Origin: Planctomycetales bacterium
GTDB lineage: Bacteria; Planctomycetota; Planctomycetia; Isosphaerales; Isosphaeraceae
Length of the DNA: 63,631 nucleotides
Direction: 5' to 3'
NCBI GenBank assembly: GCA_027449865.1
Contig: DAIDKV010000134.1
Location: 1 to 63,631 of the forward strand
A program made the position numbers and the translations under genes. Shown here one piece after another: positions 42,388-51,810 of the stretch. The notes below the pieces were generated by a model, which had not been told where the DNA came from, did no database searches, and worked only from the letters and a program-made list of their open reading frames with translations. How positions within the stretch are numbered: position 1 is the stretch's first letter; each line of letters starts with the position of its first letter.

Positions 42388-42720
42388 GGCGACGACCTCC
42401 TTCGAGCCAATGGGGGGGCTCTGAACCCTTGGCGGTGGTCTGGCGTCTTTTCGAGGGGCGGGATCGTAGCAGGACGTCAGAAGGGCGACAAGCCCGGTCG
42501 TCGACGCCCAAATCCCTGAAATCGTCGCTCGACCGCCCCCAACTTGAATCTCGACGGTGGGTGGCCCTTCCGGTCGCCATCCGCGTAGGAGCCGATAGAA
42601 TGCGACGGGTCGGCCGCAGATCGGGCTGGTCCTCGTCGCATAGACCGTCCCGGCCGGACGATCTTCTCTGGATCGACCAGCCTCCCGGCGGGACAATTTA
42701 CGGACGAGGGGAGGCCCGGT
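42388..42720. other. Divergent intergenic region, 333 bp
   Basis: Between a minus-strand phosphatase-like gene and a plus-strand DAC-like gene. It should hold both promoters. I see no clear -35/-10 pair or repeat. Confidence 0.4.
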
Positions 42721-44262
42721 ATGCTCCGTCCATTCGATTGGATCGACGCCCTGATCGGCGAGCTGGAGCAGGGGCCGGCCCGGGTCGTCAGCCGGACCGA
42801 GCCGCGTCGGATGGAAGCGGAGGTGGTCTTGGATCGCCAGTACGAGCACCAGCCAGACCGAGAACTGGAGGCAGCGCGGGGCGATCGCCTGGGCGAGCCC
42901 ATCTCGCGGATTGTCGGCTTCTACCAGATGCTCCTTCGGCGGACTCTCGAGCACTTCTTCCCCGGCGCTCAGCTTGAGGTTGTTGGCGACCGGAGCCTGA
43001 TCGACTGGGCCGCCTCGCCCGATGAGAGCTACTATCGCCTGCACGACGATCCCGGCGGTCTTGGTGTCGAGATTGAGTGGCTGGGCACCCGCCTGGCCTT
43101 TCAGTCCGGTAGTCCGATGCCGCTGCTCCCCTCGGAGCGCAGAATGGTCGAGGTGATTGTCGAGGCGATCGACCTTCGCCTCCGCGGCCTGATCAACGCC
43201 GATGTGACCAACCGGCTCGACCGCTTCAGTTTCACGCCCGAGGACCTGATCATCGCCGATTATCTCGGCGCGATTCGACCGTATCGCGTGGCCGCGGCGC
43301 TGGAGGCCCTCCGGATCGCTGCCCTGTCGACTTACGAGAATCGACGTGTCTCCATGGGGGCGATGCTTCTCGGCACCGACGATGACCCCGCCGCGCCACG
43401 GCGCGAGAACCCCGGCGCCCCGAACTTCAACGCCCGGCTGACCGCGATCAAGGGCTTCCATCGCCTTTGCGACGGCGTTCGGACGGTCTTTCTGGTCGAT
43501 CGGCAAGGGGACTTGCTCCGCCTGATCGACGTCGCGCGGTGGGCTGAGGCCGTCGGTGGCGACGAGCCGCTTTCGCACCCCTGTCCCGTCCTCTACCGCG
43601 ATCATGCGCGTGCCACTCGGTCCGGCGGTCATGTTTGCCTGGTCCTTACTCCCTTGCAGGAGATCAAGGTCTTCGCCAATGGAACGCTCGCCTTCAACTT
43701 CAGCGACGCCCGATGGCGGCTCCTTGACATCCCCAGCAAGTTCGCCGTCTGGTGCGAGGCGGTTGGGACCTCGGGATGGCCGGGCCTTGCCGAGGCACTT
43801 TTCCAGGCAGCGCTCAACCTGATGGAATCGCGTCACGGCGCGCTTTTCGTGGTCCTACGCGACCCGGAAGCTTCGGTTCCCCAATTGCTGACCCTTCCCG
43901 ACCAGATTGAGCGCGAGATCGTGGCCGATGACCCCGAAGATCCTGACAACCTCTCGCCGAAGCACGCCAAGCGGTCGCTGCACCACGTCGTTCGCGGGCT
44001 AACCCTGGCCGAGATCGAGCCCTCGGTGCTGGAGGCCATCGCCAGCCTCGACGGCGCGGTGGTCACCGATCTCGATGGCCGGCTCCTCACCTTCGCCGCG
44101 ATTCTTCGGATTGCTCCCGAGACCCTGGAACTCGGCCGGGCCGTTCAGGGGGCCCGAACGCTCGCCGCGCTCGCCGCATCGCTCCACGGCCCGGTACTAA
44201 AGGTCAGTGAGGACGGATACCTGACCATGTTCCTGAAGGGCCGTCGTGTCTGGGAACTTTGA
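42721..44262 (+). CDS. Protein with a DisA/DAC-like C-terminal domain
   Basis: 513 residues. The C-terminus resembles the diadenylate cyclase domain: SLDGAVVTDLDGRLLTFAAI (DGA box, near residue 444), then VQGARTLAALAAS (near 477) where the RHR box would be, then LKVSEDGYLTMFLKG. The arginine is kept but the following His-Arg is Thr-Leu, so catalysis is doubtful. The upstream 400 residues are unrecognised (they include ADVTNRLDRFSFTPEDLIIA). Possibly a c-di-AMP-related sensor or an inactive relative. Confidence 0.55.
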   Translation: MLRPFDWIDALIGELEQGPARVVSRTEPRRMEAEVVLDRQYEHQPDRELEAARGDRLGEPISRIVGFYQMLLRRTLEHFFPGAQLEVVGDRSLIDWAASPDESYYRLHDDPGGLGVEIEWLGTRLAFQSGSPMPLLPSERRMVEVIVEAIDLRLRGLINADVTNRLDRFSFTPEDLIIADYLGAIRPYRVAAALEALRIAALSTYENRRVSMGAMLLGTDDDPAAPRRENPGAPNFNARLTAIKGFHRLCDGVRTVFLVDRQGDLLRLIDVARWAEAVGGDEPLSHPCPVLYRDHARATRSGGHVCLVLTPLQEIKVFANGTLAFNFSDARWRLLDIPSKFAVWCEAVGTSGWPGLAEALFQAALNLMESRHGALFVVLRDPEASVPQLLTLPDQIEREIVADDPEDPDNLSPKHAKRSLHHVVRGLTLAEIEPSVLEAIASLDGAVVTDLDGRLLTFAAILRIAPETLELGRAVQGARTLAALAASLHGPVLKVSEDGYLTMFLKGRRVWEL

Positions 44263-44412
44263 AAATCCTTGTAAATCACCTGGGAGGAGACGGGTCGGCG
44301 GGACCCACGCGGCGATCAATCCGCGTGCAGGAGGGATCGCGACGTGCTAGGATGTCCCGGTCAGGGAGCGAAGGCTGGTGTTGAACGTCCCCAGTTCAAG
44401 GAGTCCCGTGTG

Positions 44413-45666
44413 ATGTCCCACGACCAGACCGGCGGCACCGACCGCCGAACGTTCCTCCAGGCCGGTGCCGTCGCGACGGCCGCGGCCATCGGCGCGACCG
44501 GAAGCCCGATCGAGGCCCAGGCCCAGGAGGCCGCGAAGAAGGCCGAGATCCTGCCGCGCAGGAAACTCGGCCGGACCGGGCTAGAGATCACGATGCTCGA
44601 GATGGGCACCGGCGCCCTTCGCGAGCGTGGTGTGCTGGAGCGACTGCTCCGGCTCTCTTACGCCAACGGCGTTCGGACCTTCGACACCGCGAAGGCCTAT
44701 GGCACCGAGCCCGGCTTCAAGCGGTGGTTCGAGCAGTCGCCCGAGGTCCGCAAGGAGATCGTCCTCGTCACGAAGGACGGCCCGCGCGAGCCGAAGGACA
44801 TGATCCCGATGCTCGACAAACGGCTCGAAGCCCTCGGGACCGACTATGTCGACCTGTTCTTCATCCACGGGATGGGCGACGACCACGGGACCGCGGGAGC
44901 CATCGCGTTCCTCAAGAATCCTGAGCTGAAGGACGTGGCCGAGAAGATTCGAAAGTCCGGCAAGGCCAAGGGGATTGGCTTCTCGACCCACCACAAGGAC
45001 CGCGCCGCGATCATCGATGCGGCGGCCGAGGCCGGCGTCATCGACGCGATCATGCTCCAGTACACCCCCTGGCTCGACAAGGACGCGCCACTGAACAAGG
45101 CGCTCGACGCCGCCCATGCGAAGGGGATCGGCCTGATCTCGATGAAGCAGGTCGCCGGCCGGTTCCCGGCCGTCCCGAAGATGGACGTGCTCACGGAAGT
45201 CAAGAAGCGGGTGCCGATGCTGGCCGAGAAGAATCTCTCGCCGTACCAGGGCCTGCTGCACGCGATCTGGAGCGATGAGCGGATCAGCGGCTCGTGCGTC
45301 TCGATCAAGACGACCGAGCAACTCCGCGAGGACGCCGACGCCGCCCGCCGCTACGAGCCCCTCAAGACGGCGGAACTCGACCAGCTTCGCGACGCGATCC
45401 TGGCCTTCGGCTCGACGATGTGCGCCGACTGCGAGGGCCGATGCTCCGTCGCGGCCGGGACGAAGGCCGAGCTGGGGAACCTGACGCGGTTCCTGACCTA
45501 CTACCAGCACCACGGCATTCGGGCCGAGGCGCGTCGGCAATACGCCGCGATGGCCGACGAGGCCCGCGACTGGAAGGGCGCCGACCTCGAAGCCGCCCGC
45601 GAGGCGTGCCCCAACAAGCTCGACTTCGCCGCGCTCCTGCCCGAGGCCGATCGCTGCCTGGCGTGA
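44413..45666 (+). CDS. Aldo/keto reductase with Tat signal and C-terminal Cys cluster
   Basis: 417 residues. Tat motif DRRTFLQAGAVATAAAIGAT. AKR catalytic residues: D and Y in TFDTAKAYGTEP, K in VLVTKDGP, H in FFIHGMG. The C-terminus has CADCEGRC, suggesting a metal or Fe-S site as in some secreted AKRs. Exported, so the physiological substrate is unclear. I chose the ATG at 44413, at the start of the Tat signal. Confidence 0.82.
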   Translation: MSHDQTGGTDRRTFLQAGAVATAAAIGATGSPIEAQAQEAAKKAEILPRRKLGRTGLEITMLEMGTGALRERGVLERLLRLSYANGVRTFDTAKAYGTEPGFKRWFEQSPEVRKEIVLVTKDGPREPKDMIPMLDKRLEALGTDYVDLFFIHGMGDDHGTAGAIAFLKNPELKDVAEKIRKSGKAKGIGFSTHHKDRAAIIDAAAEAGVIDAIMLQYTPWLDKDAPLNKALDAAHAKGIGLISMKQVAGRFPAVPKMDVLTEVKKRVPMLAEKNLSPYQGLLHAIWSDERISGSCVSIKTTEQLREDADAARRYEPLKTAELDQLRDAILAFGSTMCADCEGRCSVAAGTKAELGNLTRFLTYYQHHGIRAEARRQYAAMADEARDWKGADLEAAREACPNKLDFAALLPEADRCLA

Positions 45667-45950
45667 GTGATGCGGGGGCCGGGGGATACGCCCCCCGGCC
45701 TCCTTCTCTCACGGCCCGATACATGCCCGAAGCTCGATCTCGACGCGTCGCACCCCGACTCAACTCAGCGGCTCGCATTGGTCGATATTCGACGTCGTCT
45801 ATCGATCCGGGATCCTCTCTGGCTCGAAGCCTCGACGATGTTCCGAGAGCGATCGTCGAGTTGACATCCGCCAGGGGGCATGCGCCAATTAAGAGCGTGG
45901 ACGCTCGGGCGTTGCGCATGGGGACCAGGAAGGTCCCGAGGAAGAAGAAC

Positions 45951-46337
45951 ATGGCTCCGACCGCTTCCGACAAGGAACTCGCCGGGGAGATCCACGATCT
46001 CCGATCGGATTTCCACGACTTCCGGGTCGAGATCGCCGAGAAACTTGGTGCGATCAACGCGAACCTGGAAGGGTTCCGCGGACGCGTGGAGACCAGCCTG
46101 GGCGTCGCGAAATGGGTCGCCGGGATCGCGGCGGGGATTGGGGTCGCGCTGGTGGGGTGGGGCTACACGCAGGCCCAAAGAGCGGCCCATGTCGAGGACG
46201 CCGTTTCCTCGCTGGAGAAGTTCGTCGGGAAGCAGAGCGAGCAGATTGCCAGGCTGATCGAGTTACGAGAGCCTCGCGGTCACGAGCAGCCTGGCAATAG
46301 GATACCGCCCGATGGCAACCAGGGGCCCAGGCCCTAG
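45951..46337 (+). CDS. Coiled-coil membrane protein, unknown function
   Basis: 128 residues from MAPTASDKELAGEIHDLRSD. A heptad-like coil (LRSDFHDFRVEIAEKLGAIN), one hydrophobic helix (VAGIAAGIGVALVGWGYTQA), another coil (VEDAVSSLEKFVGKQSEQIA). GAGGAAG precedes the ATG; an upstream in-frame ATG at 45918 is possible. The topology recalls small membrane coiled-coil proteins of the DUF1640 type. Confidence 0.55.
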   Translation: MAPTASDKELAGEIHDLRSDFHDFRVEIAEKLGAINANLEGFRGRVETSLGVAKWVAGIAAGIGVALVGWGYTQAQRAAHVEDAVSSLEKFVGKQSEQIARLIELREPRGHEQPGNRIPPDGNQGPRP

Positions 46338-46411
46338 GGCGAGGAAGCCCAGGTCAGGACCACCGACCGGCAAACGCCGCCCGACCATCCTGCGCGGCTG
46401 CTGGCTCCATG

Positions 46412-47059
46412 TTAGGACGCCGCGTGCACAGAAGGCTCGGCGACCCGGCCTGCCAGCCGCATCTCGCCCGCCGGCTCCAGCTCATCGAGCCGGCGTCGGG
46501 CGAGATCGGCAAGCCGGGCGATCGTGCGGTCGTCGGCGCCCCGGGCCATCGCGAGGATCTGCCCTCGGTCGTCGATGAGGACGTGGACCGGAGGATCGGC
46601 TGAACCCGCGCGGAAGCGCCGGCAGGTCTCGGGCACGGCCAGATAGACCGGCCTTGGGAAGCCGGCATCGCGTGCCTCGGACCGAACCAGCGCCGCCTGT
46701 TCTACCTCGATTGCCGCGGCGACGATCGCGAATCTCTGATGCCGTCGGAGCTTCCGCGTGGCCGATTCGACCTGGCGCAGACATGCACGACCCGAGGCCA
46801 CCCCGGCCGACCAGAAGACGACCCAGGCGACCCGGTCATGCAGTCCAACCATCACCACCGGCTCGGACGTTGCCGGATCGATCAGGCGGAGTGGCGGGGC
46901 CTCGGAGCCGACGGCGGCAGTCTGGGAGACCTGAGCCGTCGGCGAAGACCCGAACTGGAGCCAGCCGGCTCCGATGAGCGCGGTGAGGGTAACCAGAAGC
47001 ATCAGACCGGGCACGGGATCGACCCGGCGCCTGGGGAAGGGCTCGCCGTTGGGGTCCAA
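46412..47059 (-). CDS. Thioredoxin-fold (TlpA-like) protein lacking the CXXC motif
   Basis: 215 residues, N-terminal membrane anchor (VPGLMLLVTLTALIGAGWL), then GSEAPPLRLIDPATSEPVVM and AWVVFWSAGVASGRACLRQV, where family members have WCPPC. Only one Cys is left in this spot, so disulfide exchange is unlikely. IDDRGQILAMARGADDRTIA is the end of the fold. It starts 9 bases after rpmB on the same strand. Confidence 0.6.
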   Translation of the reverse strand: MDPNGEPFPRRRVDPVPGLMLLVTLTALIGAGWLQFGSSPTAQVSQTAAVGSEAPPLRLIDPATSEPVVMVGLHDRVAWVVFWSAGVASGRACLRQVESATRKLRRHQRFAIVAAAIEVEQAALVRSEARDAGFPRPVYLAVPETCRRFRAGSADPPVHVLIDDRGQILAMARGADDRTIARLADLARRRLDELEPAGEMRLAGRVAEPSVHAAS

Positions 47060-47068
47060 CGATCGACC

Positions 47069-47389
47069 TTAGATCGGATAGAGGTTCTTGAGCCGCTCGC
47101 GGGCGGCAGCGCTTCCCTTGGCCGCCTTGATCAGCGGGAAGGTCTGCATTTTGCCGTCGACCTCGAGGGTCAGGACACCGGTCCGGATCACCGAGGTCGC
47201 CACCCGGACGTAGCGAGTGGTCCCGTTCGGCAGCCAGACGTGGATCCACTGCAAATTCGGCTTGAACGTCCGGCGGCTCAGGCCGGTCGTCTTCTTACCG
47301 ACGCCGCCGAGGTACTTCGCCTTGCCTCGCTCGGTCTTGTGGTTGCCGAACGAGGTCTTCTTGCCACTGACGGCACATTCGCGGCCCAT
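47069..47389 (-). CDS. rpmB: 50S ribosomal protein L28
   Basis: 106 residues. MGRECAVSGKKTSFGNHKTE, then RRTFKPNLQWIHVWLPNGTT and VRVATSVIRTGVLTLEVDGK. Typical L28 pattern, longer than E. coli's but of the normal bacterial range. A hairpin at 47437-47459 separates it from rpmF upstream. Confidence 0.9.
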   Translation of the reverse strand: MGRECAVSGKKTSFGNHKTERGKAKYLGGVGKKTTGLSRRTFKPNLQWIHVWLPNGTTRYVRVATSVIRTGVLTLEVDGKMQTFPLIKAAKGSAAARERLKNLYPI

Positions 47390-47436
47390 CGTCTTCCGCC
47401 CCTGATTCGACTGGAGTTCGATCGATCGATCCTCAA

Positions 47437-47459
47437 CCCCCGACTCTCAAGGTCGGGGG
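47437..47459 (-). terminator. GC hairpin between rpmF and rpmB
   Basis: CCCCCGAC (47437-47444) and GTCGGGGG (47452-47459), loop 7. On the minus strand it is downstream of rpmF and about 48 bases before rpmB. Confidence 0.45.
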
Positions 47460-47484
47460 GCCGGCCGTTGGCTCACTTGCCGGT

Positions 47485-47688
47485 CTAGTCCTTGTCCCGA
47501 GCCGCCGCCGGGCGGTGGGTCTTGCTCCGCTGCACGTTGCCGCACTCCTCGACCAGGTCGCAGACCTTGTGGGGAGGGACCGCCAGCTTGCATTGCGGGC
47601 AGATATTCAATGCGGGAGCGACCAGGAAATCGTGGCTCCTCCGCATCCCTTGCTTTGATGGTGACTTACGCCTCTTTGGAACAGCCAC
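47485..47688 (-). CDS. rpmF: 50S ribosomal protein L32
   Basis: 67 residues. MAVPKRRKSPSKQGMRRSHD at the start is the L32 signature. A CPQC pair then a C-x5-C-like region (HKVCDLVEECGN) form a partly altered zinc ribbon; the usual second pair is C-x2-C. Possible zinc ribbon with unusual spacing. Confidence 0.88.
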   Translation of the reverse strand: MAVPKRRKSPSKQGMRRSHDFLVAPALNICPQCKLAVPPHKVCDLVEECGNVQRSKTHRPAAARDKD

Positions 47689-47765
47689 GTCCGCTCACTC
47701 CCGGGCCAGGTCGTTGCACAGAGCTTCGAGGGAAAAGTCTTATTATCCGAATCGCGGATTCAATT

Positions 47766-50006
47766 TCAAGGGCGGTTGTTCGCGGAACTCGTCGGGCGGC
47801 CGACCAGATCCTCGAACGCCGAGGGGGCCCAGCGCGGCAGGCCCGAGATGGAAGCCCGGGCGGACTCGCTGGTCGGAACACCCCAGGTCTGGAAGAACGG
47901 ACCCAGATCGCGTCCGACGGCCTTCGAGAACCGGATCAGCCACTGGTCCCGCTTCTCGTCGTCGGTCCTGGGACGCTGATCCGGAGGGAGACGTCGATAC
48001 TCGGCGAAGACTCGCTCAAACGGCTCCCAGCCAAAGCCCTCGTAGAGCTGAATGTACATCATCAGTGCGAGGAACGGGTCATCCTTCCACACGGCGAACG
48101 GGGCCCTGGAGGTCATGTGCCGGCGGATGCGCACCTTTCGTTCCAGACGGTCTCGGATGGCCGGATGGCCCGAGTCATACGGCAGGCCAAGCACCTTGTC
48201 GAAACAGTAGACGACCAGGACGTTGTTCGTCACCTCGCCGGTGCCTGCGAACGTCCAGTCGGGGGCCTGATGGTTGTGGCCGATTTCATGCAGGTGGCCC
48301 CAGGATCCCTCTTGCCTCAACCGCTTCTCCGAGAGCGCCAGTGCCAGTGAATCATCGACCGGGACCATGATCGGATAGCCTGAGTGCATGTATCCCGCCG
48401 AGATTTGCGCGTCCGCGACGATCCGCTCGGGCCGGTCTCGACGTGGCAGGCTTACCAACCGGTCCTGCGCCTCGACGAGCCGGTCCCAGAGCTTCAAGAG
48501 CGGCTCGGGGTCGTCAAGTTTCTGGATCGCCTGAGTGGGAACGGTCCAGATCAGGCGATGTCCTTCTAGCTCAGCCCAGGGCACAGGGAGCTTTCGGAGA
48601 GCCGCCCATTCCTGGCGAGTCGTCCGGCCGAGGACATACCGGGGCGCCTCGACGCCGCCGATCACTGCGACATCAACCCTTTGCGCCGGTCTACCTTCTG
48701 GAACGTCGATGTAGATTGTCCCACCGAAGGCATTGGCGGCAGGGGTTCGCGTCCCTCGGATCGGGAAGCGTCGGACAACCTCCGGAGGACGCTCCCAGGC
48801 CGGCAGGTGCCAGAGCGTATCCGTGTGGCTGCCAATCCGGACCGCCAGATTCATTGCGATCGCCGAACTGGGAACGCTCACCTCGATCCGGTCGCCGGGC
48901 GCTGCGTAGAGGCCCAGGCCGTGCCAGCCGGGGACGGAAACGTCGACCGTGGCGGTCCGCCGGACGTGTCGGGCCGTGTCCGGGACGGCCCCTGGAAACG
49001 CGAAGGAGGTCGTCGTCGCGCGTGTCTCATCAACGGTCGCCTCGATCGCGATCATCGTTTCGAGGCCGAGAGCGAGGCGTCGGCGGACGTCCTCTACGCG
49101 AAGGGGATAGGCTTTCGACGGGATGGGTCCCGACCGCCCGACCGCCCGGATCTTCCGCAGCAATTCGTCGCGGAGCGGCCGGTCCTCGGGCGTGAGGCTC
49201 GACAGGGCGAGGCGAATGTTTTCGGTTGCGGTCGCGGCGTCGGCTGGCTTCAGGCTGCCGCCGGACTCGATTCGGCGGAGGGCCGACGAGGCGTTGGCGA
49301 AGGGCGAGATGTCTCCCTCGACGGTAAAGCCGCCTGGCCGGGTCGCAGGGGCCATGCCGTCGGTCCAGGCGAGTCCCGTCTCGGCGAAGAGGTGGTTGCC
49401 GGGGAACTCGGTCATCGGCCGATTGTGGTTCAACTGACGCCATCCCCAGCCGCAGGCGCCGCCGACCACGCCGCCGCCGGCTCGGACCCATTCTCGGATT
49501 CGGCGGATGGCCGTCGGATTCACGTTCGCCGAGAACAGTAGCAGGACGTCGAAGTTCTGCAAGGAGCCCGAGGGATCGGCCTGGCCGACCTCGAAACCCT
49601 TATCTTCCAGGAGATCACGGAGATTGAGTCTGTCCACCAGTCCGACTCTCGGTCTGGTCCGGTTGCCGGCGGCCCATCGAAGGGCGTTGGCCATCAGGGT
49701 ACCGGTGTTCTCCAGGCTGAGGGCGTCGCGGGTCAGGTATCCGTCGTGCCCGAAGGCGACCACTCGACCTCGCCCGAGGTGACCCGTCGCAATCACCGCG
49801 ACCTGGGCGCCGGATTCCGTCTTCCCCGCCACGACCACTCCCGCTTGCGGCGAGAACACGGCCACCGCACCCGGGAGCCCGGGAGCGGCGATCGACCGGA
49901 CACCCGCGACCAGCCGGCCCCGATCCTCTTCCTGCGCCTGGCCCATGCCTCGGAGCGTTGCCAGCATCGCGAGGACCATGGCCCATCTCCATCGATTTTT
50001 CAACAT
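47766..50006 (-). CDS. M60-like metallopeptidase with GATase-like N-terminal domain
   Basis: 746 residues. Signal peptide (WAMVLAMLATLRGMGQA) at the start from ATG 50006. The N-terminal half has a class I glutamine amidotransferase-like fold (VAVIATGHLGRGRVVAFGHD; WVRAGGGVVGGACGWGWRQL). The C-terminal half has the M60 zinc motif HEIGHNHQ with the GEVTNNVLVVY sequence downstream (near residue 573). M60 peptidases often act on mucin-type O-glycoproteins. Secreted. Confidence 0.8.
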   Translation of the reverse strand: MLKNRWRWAMVLAMLATLRGMGQAQEEDRGRLVAGVRSIAAPGLPGAVAVFSPQAGVVVAGKTESGAQVAVIATGHLGRGRVVAFGHDGYLTRDALSLENTGTLMANALRWAAGNRTRPRVGLVDRLNLRDLLEDKGFEVGQADPSGSLQNFDVLLLFSANVNPTAIRRIREWVRAGGGVVGGACGWGWRQLNHNRPMTEFPGNHLFAETGLAWTDGMAPATRPGGFTVEGDISPFANASSALRRIESGGSLKPADAATATENIRLALSSLTPEDRPLRDELLRKIRAVGRSGPIPSKAYPLRVEDVRRRLALGLETMIAIEATVDETRATTTSFAFPGAVPDTARHVRRTATVDVSVPGWHGLGLYAAPGDRIEVSVPSSAIAMNLAVRIGSHTDTLWHLPAWERPPEVVRRFPIRGTRTPAANAFGGTIYIDVPEGRPAQRVDVAVIGGVEAPRYVLGRTTRQEWAALRKLPVPWAELEGHRLIWTVPTQAIQKLDDPEPLLKLWDRLVEAQDRLVSLPRRDRPERIVADAQISAGYMHSGYPIMVPVDDSLALALSEKRLRQEGSWGHLHEIGHNHQAPDWTFAGTGEVTNNVLVVYCFDKVLGLPYDSGHPAIRDRLERKVRIRRHMTSRAPFAVWKDDPFLALMMYIQLYEGFGWEPFERVFAEYRRLPPDQRPRTDDEKRDQWLIRFSKAVGRDLGPFFQTWGVPTSESARASISGLPRWAPSAFEDLVGRPTSSANNRP

Positions 50007-50278
50007 CGCCCTCGTCTCCGAGAGACAGCGTTTCCGATCCAGATGATGCATCATGGTCCGACACGGTCGACGCCTGAGTCAAGCCGGCGGCACGGTGTTC
50101 TTGACGTCTTCCGCTGGTTAAAATGTCGTGTGGATGCGGGGCGTCGCGTTTGTTCGGGTGGGCCATGAATCCGAGGCCGGCGTTCGACTTCAGGGTATGC
50201 CCCGCGACGGAACCTTGGCGTGGGTGAGACTTGCCCCGTCGACAGGTCGGGCTTTGCACGTTTTGAGGGACCATCGGG

Positions 50279-51196
50279 ATGCCGCGCTGGGGTTTCATCG
50301 GATCAGGGAAGATGGCGACGGCGCTCGTTCAGGGGATGATCCGCTCGGGGCTTGCTCCGCCGGAGACCATCCACGCGAGCGACCCGTCTCCGGCCGCGCG
50401 CGAGGCTATTCGCGACGGGTCCGGCATCCACGTTCACGACGTCAACGCCGAGGTCGTTCGACGAGCCGAGGTGCTCGTCGTGGCGGTGAAACCACAGACC
50501 ATGCGCGAGGTACTCGCCGAGCTTCGACCGATGATCCACGAGGGCCATCTCGTGATCTCGGTCGCGGCGGGAACCACTCTCGCGAGTCTTGACGAGGGCC
50601 TTGCCGCACGGGGGCGGATTGTCCGGGTGATGCCGAACACGCCGGCTCTGGTCGGCAAGGGGGCGTCGGCCTACGCGATGGGCCCCCGGTCGACCGTCGA
50701 GGACGAGGCCACCGTCCGAGGCTGCCTGGAGTCTGTTGGCTGTGCGGTCCGCGTTCCCGAGTCGATGCTCGACGCCGTCACCGGGCTCTCGGGGAGCGGA
50801 CCGGCGTTTGTTTACCTGATGATTGAGGCCCTCAGCGACGGCGGAGTCCGGGCCGGCCTACCGCGTGAGGTCGCCACCATGCTCGCCGCCCAGACCGTCC
50901 TCGGCGCTGCGGCGATGGTCCTGGAGACCGGGCTTCATCCCGGAGTTCTCAAGGATCAGGTCGCCTCGCCGGGCGGAACGACGATCGCCGGGTTGCACGA
51001 GCTGGAGCGCGGTCGGGTGCGCGGGACGCTGATGGACGCTGTTGAGGCTGCCGCGCGTCGATCGTCGGAGCTGGCCCGACCAGCGTCCTCTCCACCGACG
51101 CTTCCACCACCAGGCGGGCACACCCCGCCTCCGCCACCTCACCTGCCGAGACCCCGACCCAGGCGCCCCGGACGCGGGCCGGAGGACCCGGAATGA
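50279..51196 (+). CDS. proC: Pyrroline-5-carboxylate reductase
   Basis: 305 residues. NAD(P)-binding GFIGSGKMATALVQGM at the start, MPNTPALVGKGASAYAMG, and DAVTGLSGSGPAFVYLMIEA, then SPGGTTIAGLHELE. The end is a Pro-rich tail (PPTLPPPGGHTPPPPPHLPR), absent from usual ProC proteins. Final step of proline synthesis. The last 4 bases overlap the next gene (ATGA). Confidence 0.92.
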   Translation: MPRWGFIGSGKMATALVQGMIRSGLAPPETIHASDPSPAAREAIRDGSGIHVHDVNAEVVRRAEVLVVAVKPQTMREVLAELRPMIHEGHLVISVAAGTTLASLDEGLAARGRIVRVMPNTPALVGKGASAYAMGPRSTVEDEATVRGCLESVGCAVRVPESMLDAVTGLSGSGPAFVYLMIEALSDGGVRAGLPREVATMLAAQTVLGAAAMVLETGLHPGVLKDQVASPGGTTIAGLHELERGRVRGTLMDAVEAAARRSSELARPASSPPTLPPPGGHTPPPPPHLPRPRPRRPGRGPEDPE

Positions 51197-51810
51197 AGCT
51201 CGGCGTGATCTCCGACGTCCACGGTGACCCCATCGCCCTGGAGCTGGCCTGGGCCCATCTGGTCGTCATGGGAGCCGACCGGATCGTTTGCGCGGGCGAC
51301 CTGGTCGGTTACGGTCCCTTTCCCGACCGCGTAGTCGCGTTTGTCCGCGATCGAGGAATCGCCTCGGCGCGCGGCAACCATGATCGATGGGCCCTGGAAC
51401 GTGGTCCTGGCGTCGCGGACGAGTTTGGCGGTGGGACTCCCTCCATCGAGACGCTCGAATTCCTCCAGTCGCTCCCGTTCGACCTTCAGGTCGTCGATGG
51501 CTCGACGATCGGCGTGATCGTTCACGGCTCGCCCCGATCCGACATGGAGTTCGTCAATCGATCGAGCCACGTCCCTGACATCCTCCGCGGCGACCTCGCC
51601 GCCCTTCAGTGCGATCTGCTGGTCGTCGGCCACACCCACCGCCCGTTCTGGTATCGCTGCCCCGAGGGTCTGGTCATCAACCCCGGCTCGCTGGTCTCGA
51701 TGCCCGTGGTCGAGACCTCGCGCACCTTCGCGCTGATCGACCTCGACACGATGGAACCGACATTCCACGACGTCGAGACGGGTCAGCTTGTCGAAATCGA
51801 GCCCTGTTGA
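51193..51810 (+). CDS. YfcE-like metallophosphoesterase
   Basis: 205 residues. Binuclear metal motifs in order: GVISDVHGDP, CAGDLVGYG, ARGNHDRWA, VHGSPRSDM and VVGHTHRPF, then INPGSLV. It fits the calcineurin-like phosphodiesterase family. Starts 4 bases before the end of proC, so translationally coupled. Confidence 0.9.
   Translation: MKLGVISDVHGDPIALELAWAHLVVMGADRIVCAGDLVGYGPFPDRVVAFVRDRGIASARGNHDRWALERGPGVADEFGGGTPSIETLEFLQSLPFDLQVVDGSTIGVIVHGSPRSDMEFVNRSSHVPDILRGDLAALQCDLLVVGHTHRPFWYRCPEGLVINPGSLVSMPVVETSRTFALIDLDTMEPTFHDVETGQLVEIEPC

Noticed and set aside
41779-43836. A 685-codon minus-strand frame as one long phosphatase protein
   Set aside because: Only the last 202 codons resemble a phosphatase; the rest is antisense to the DAC-like gene.
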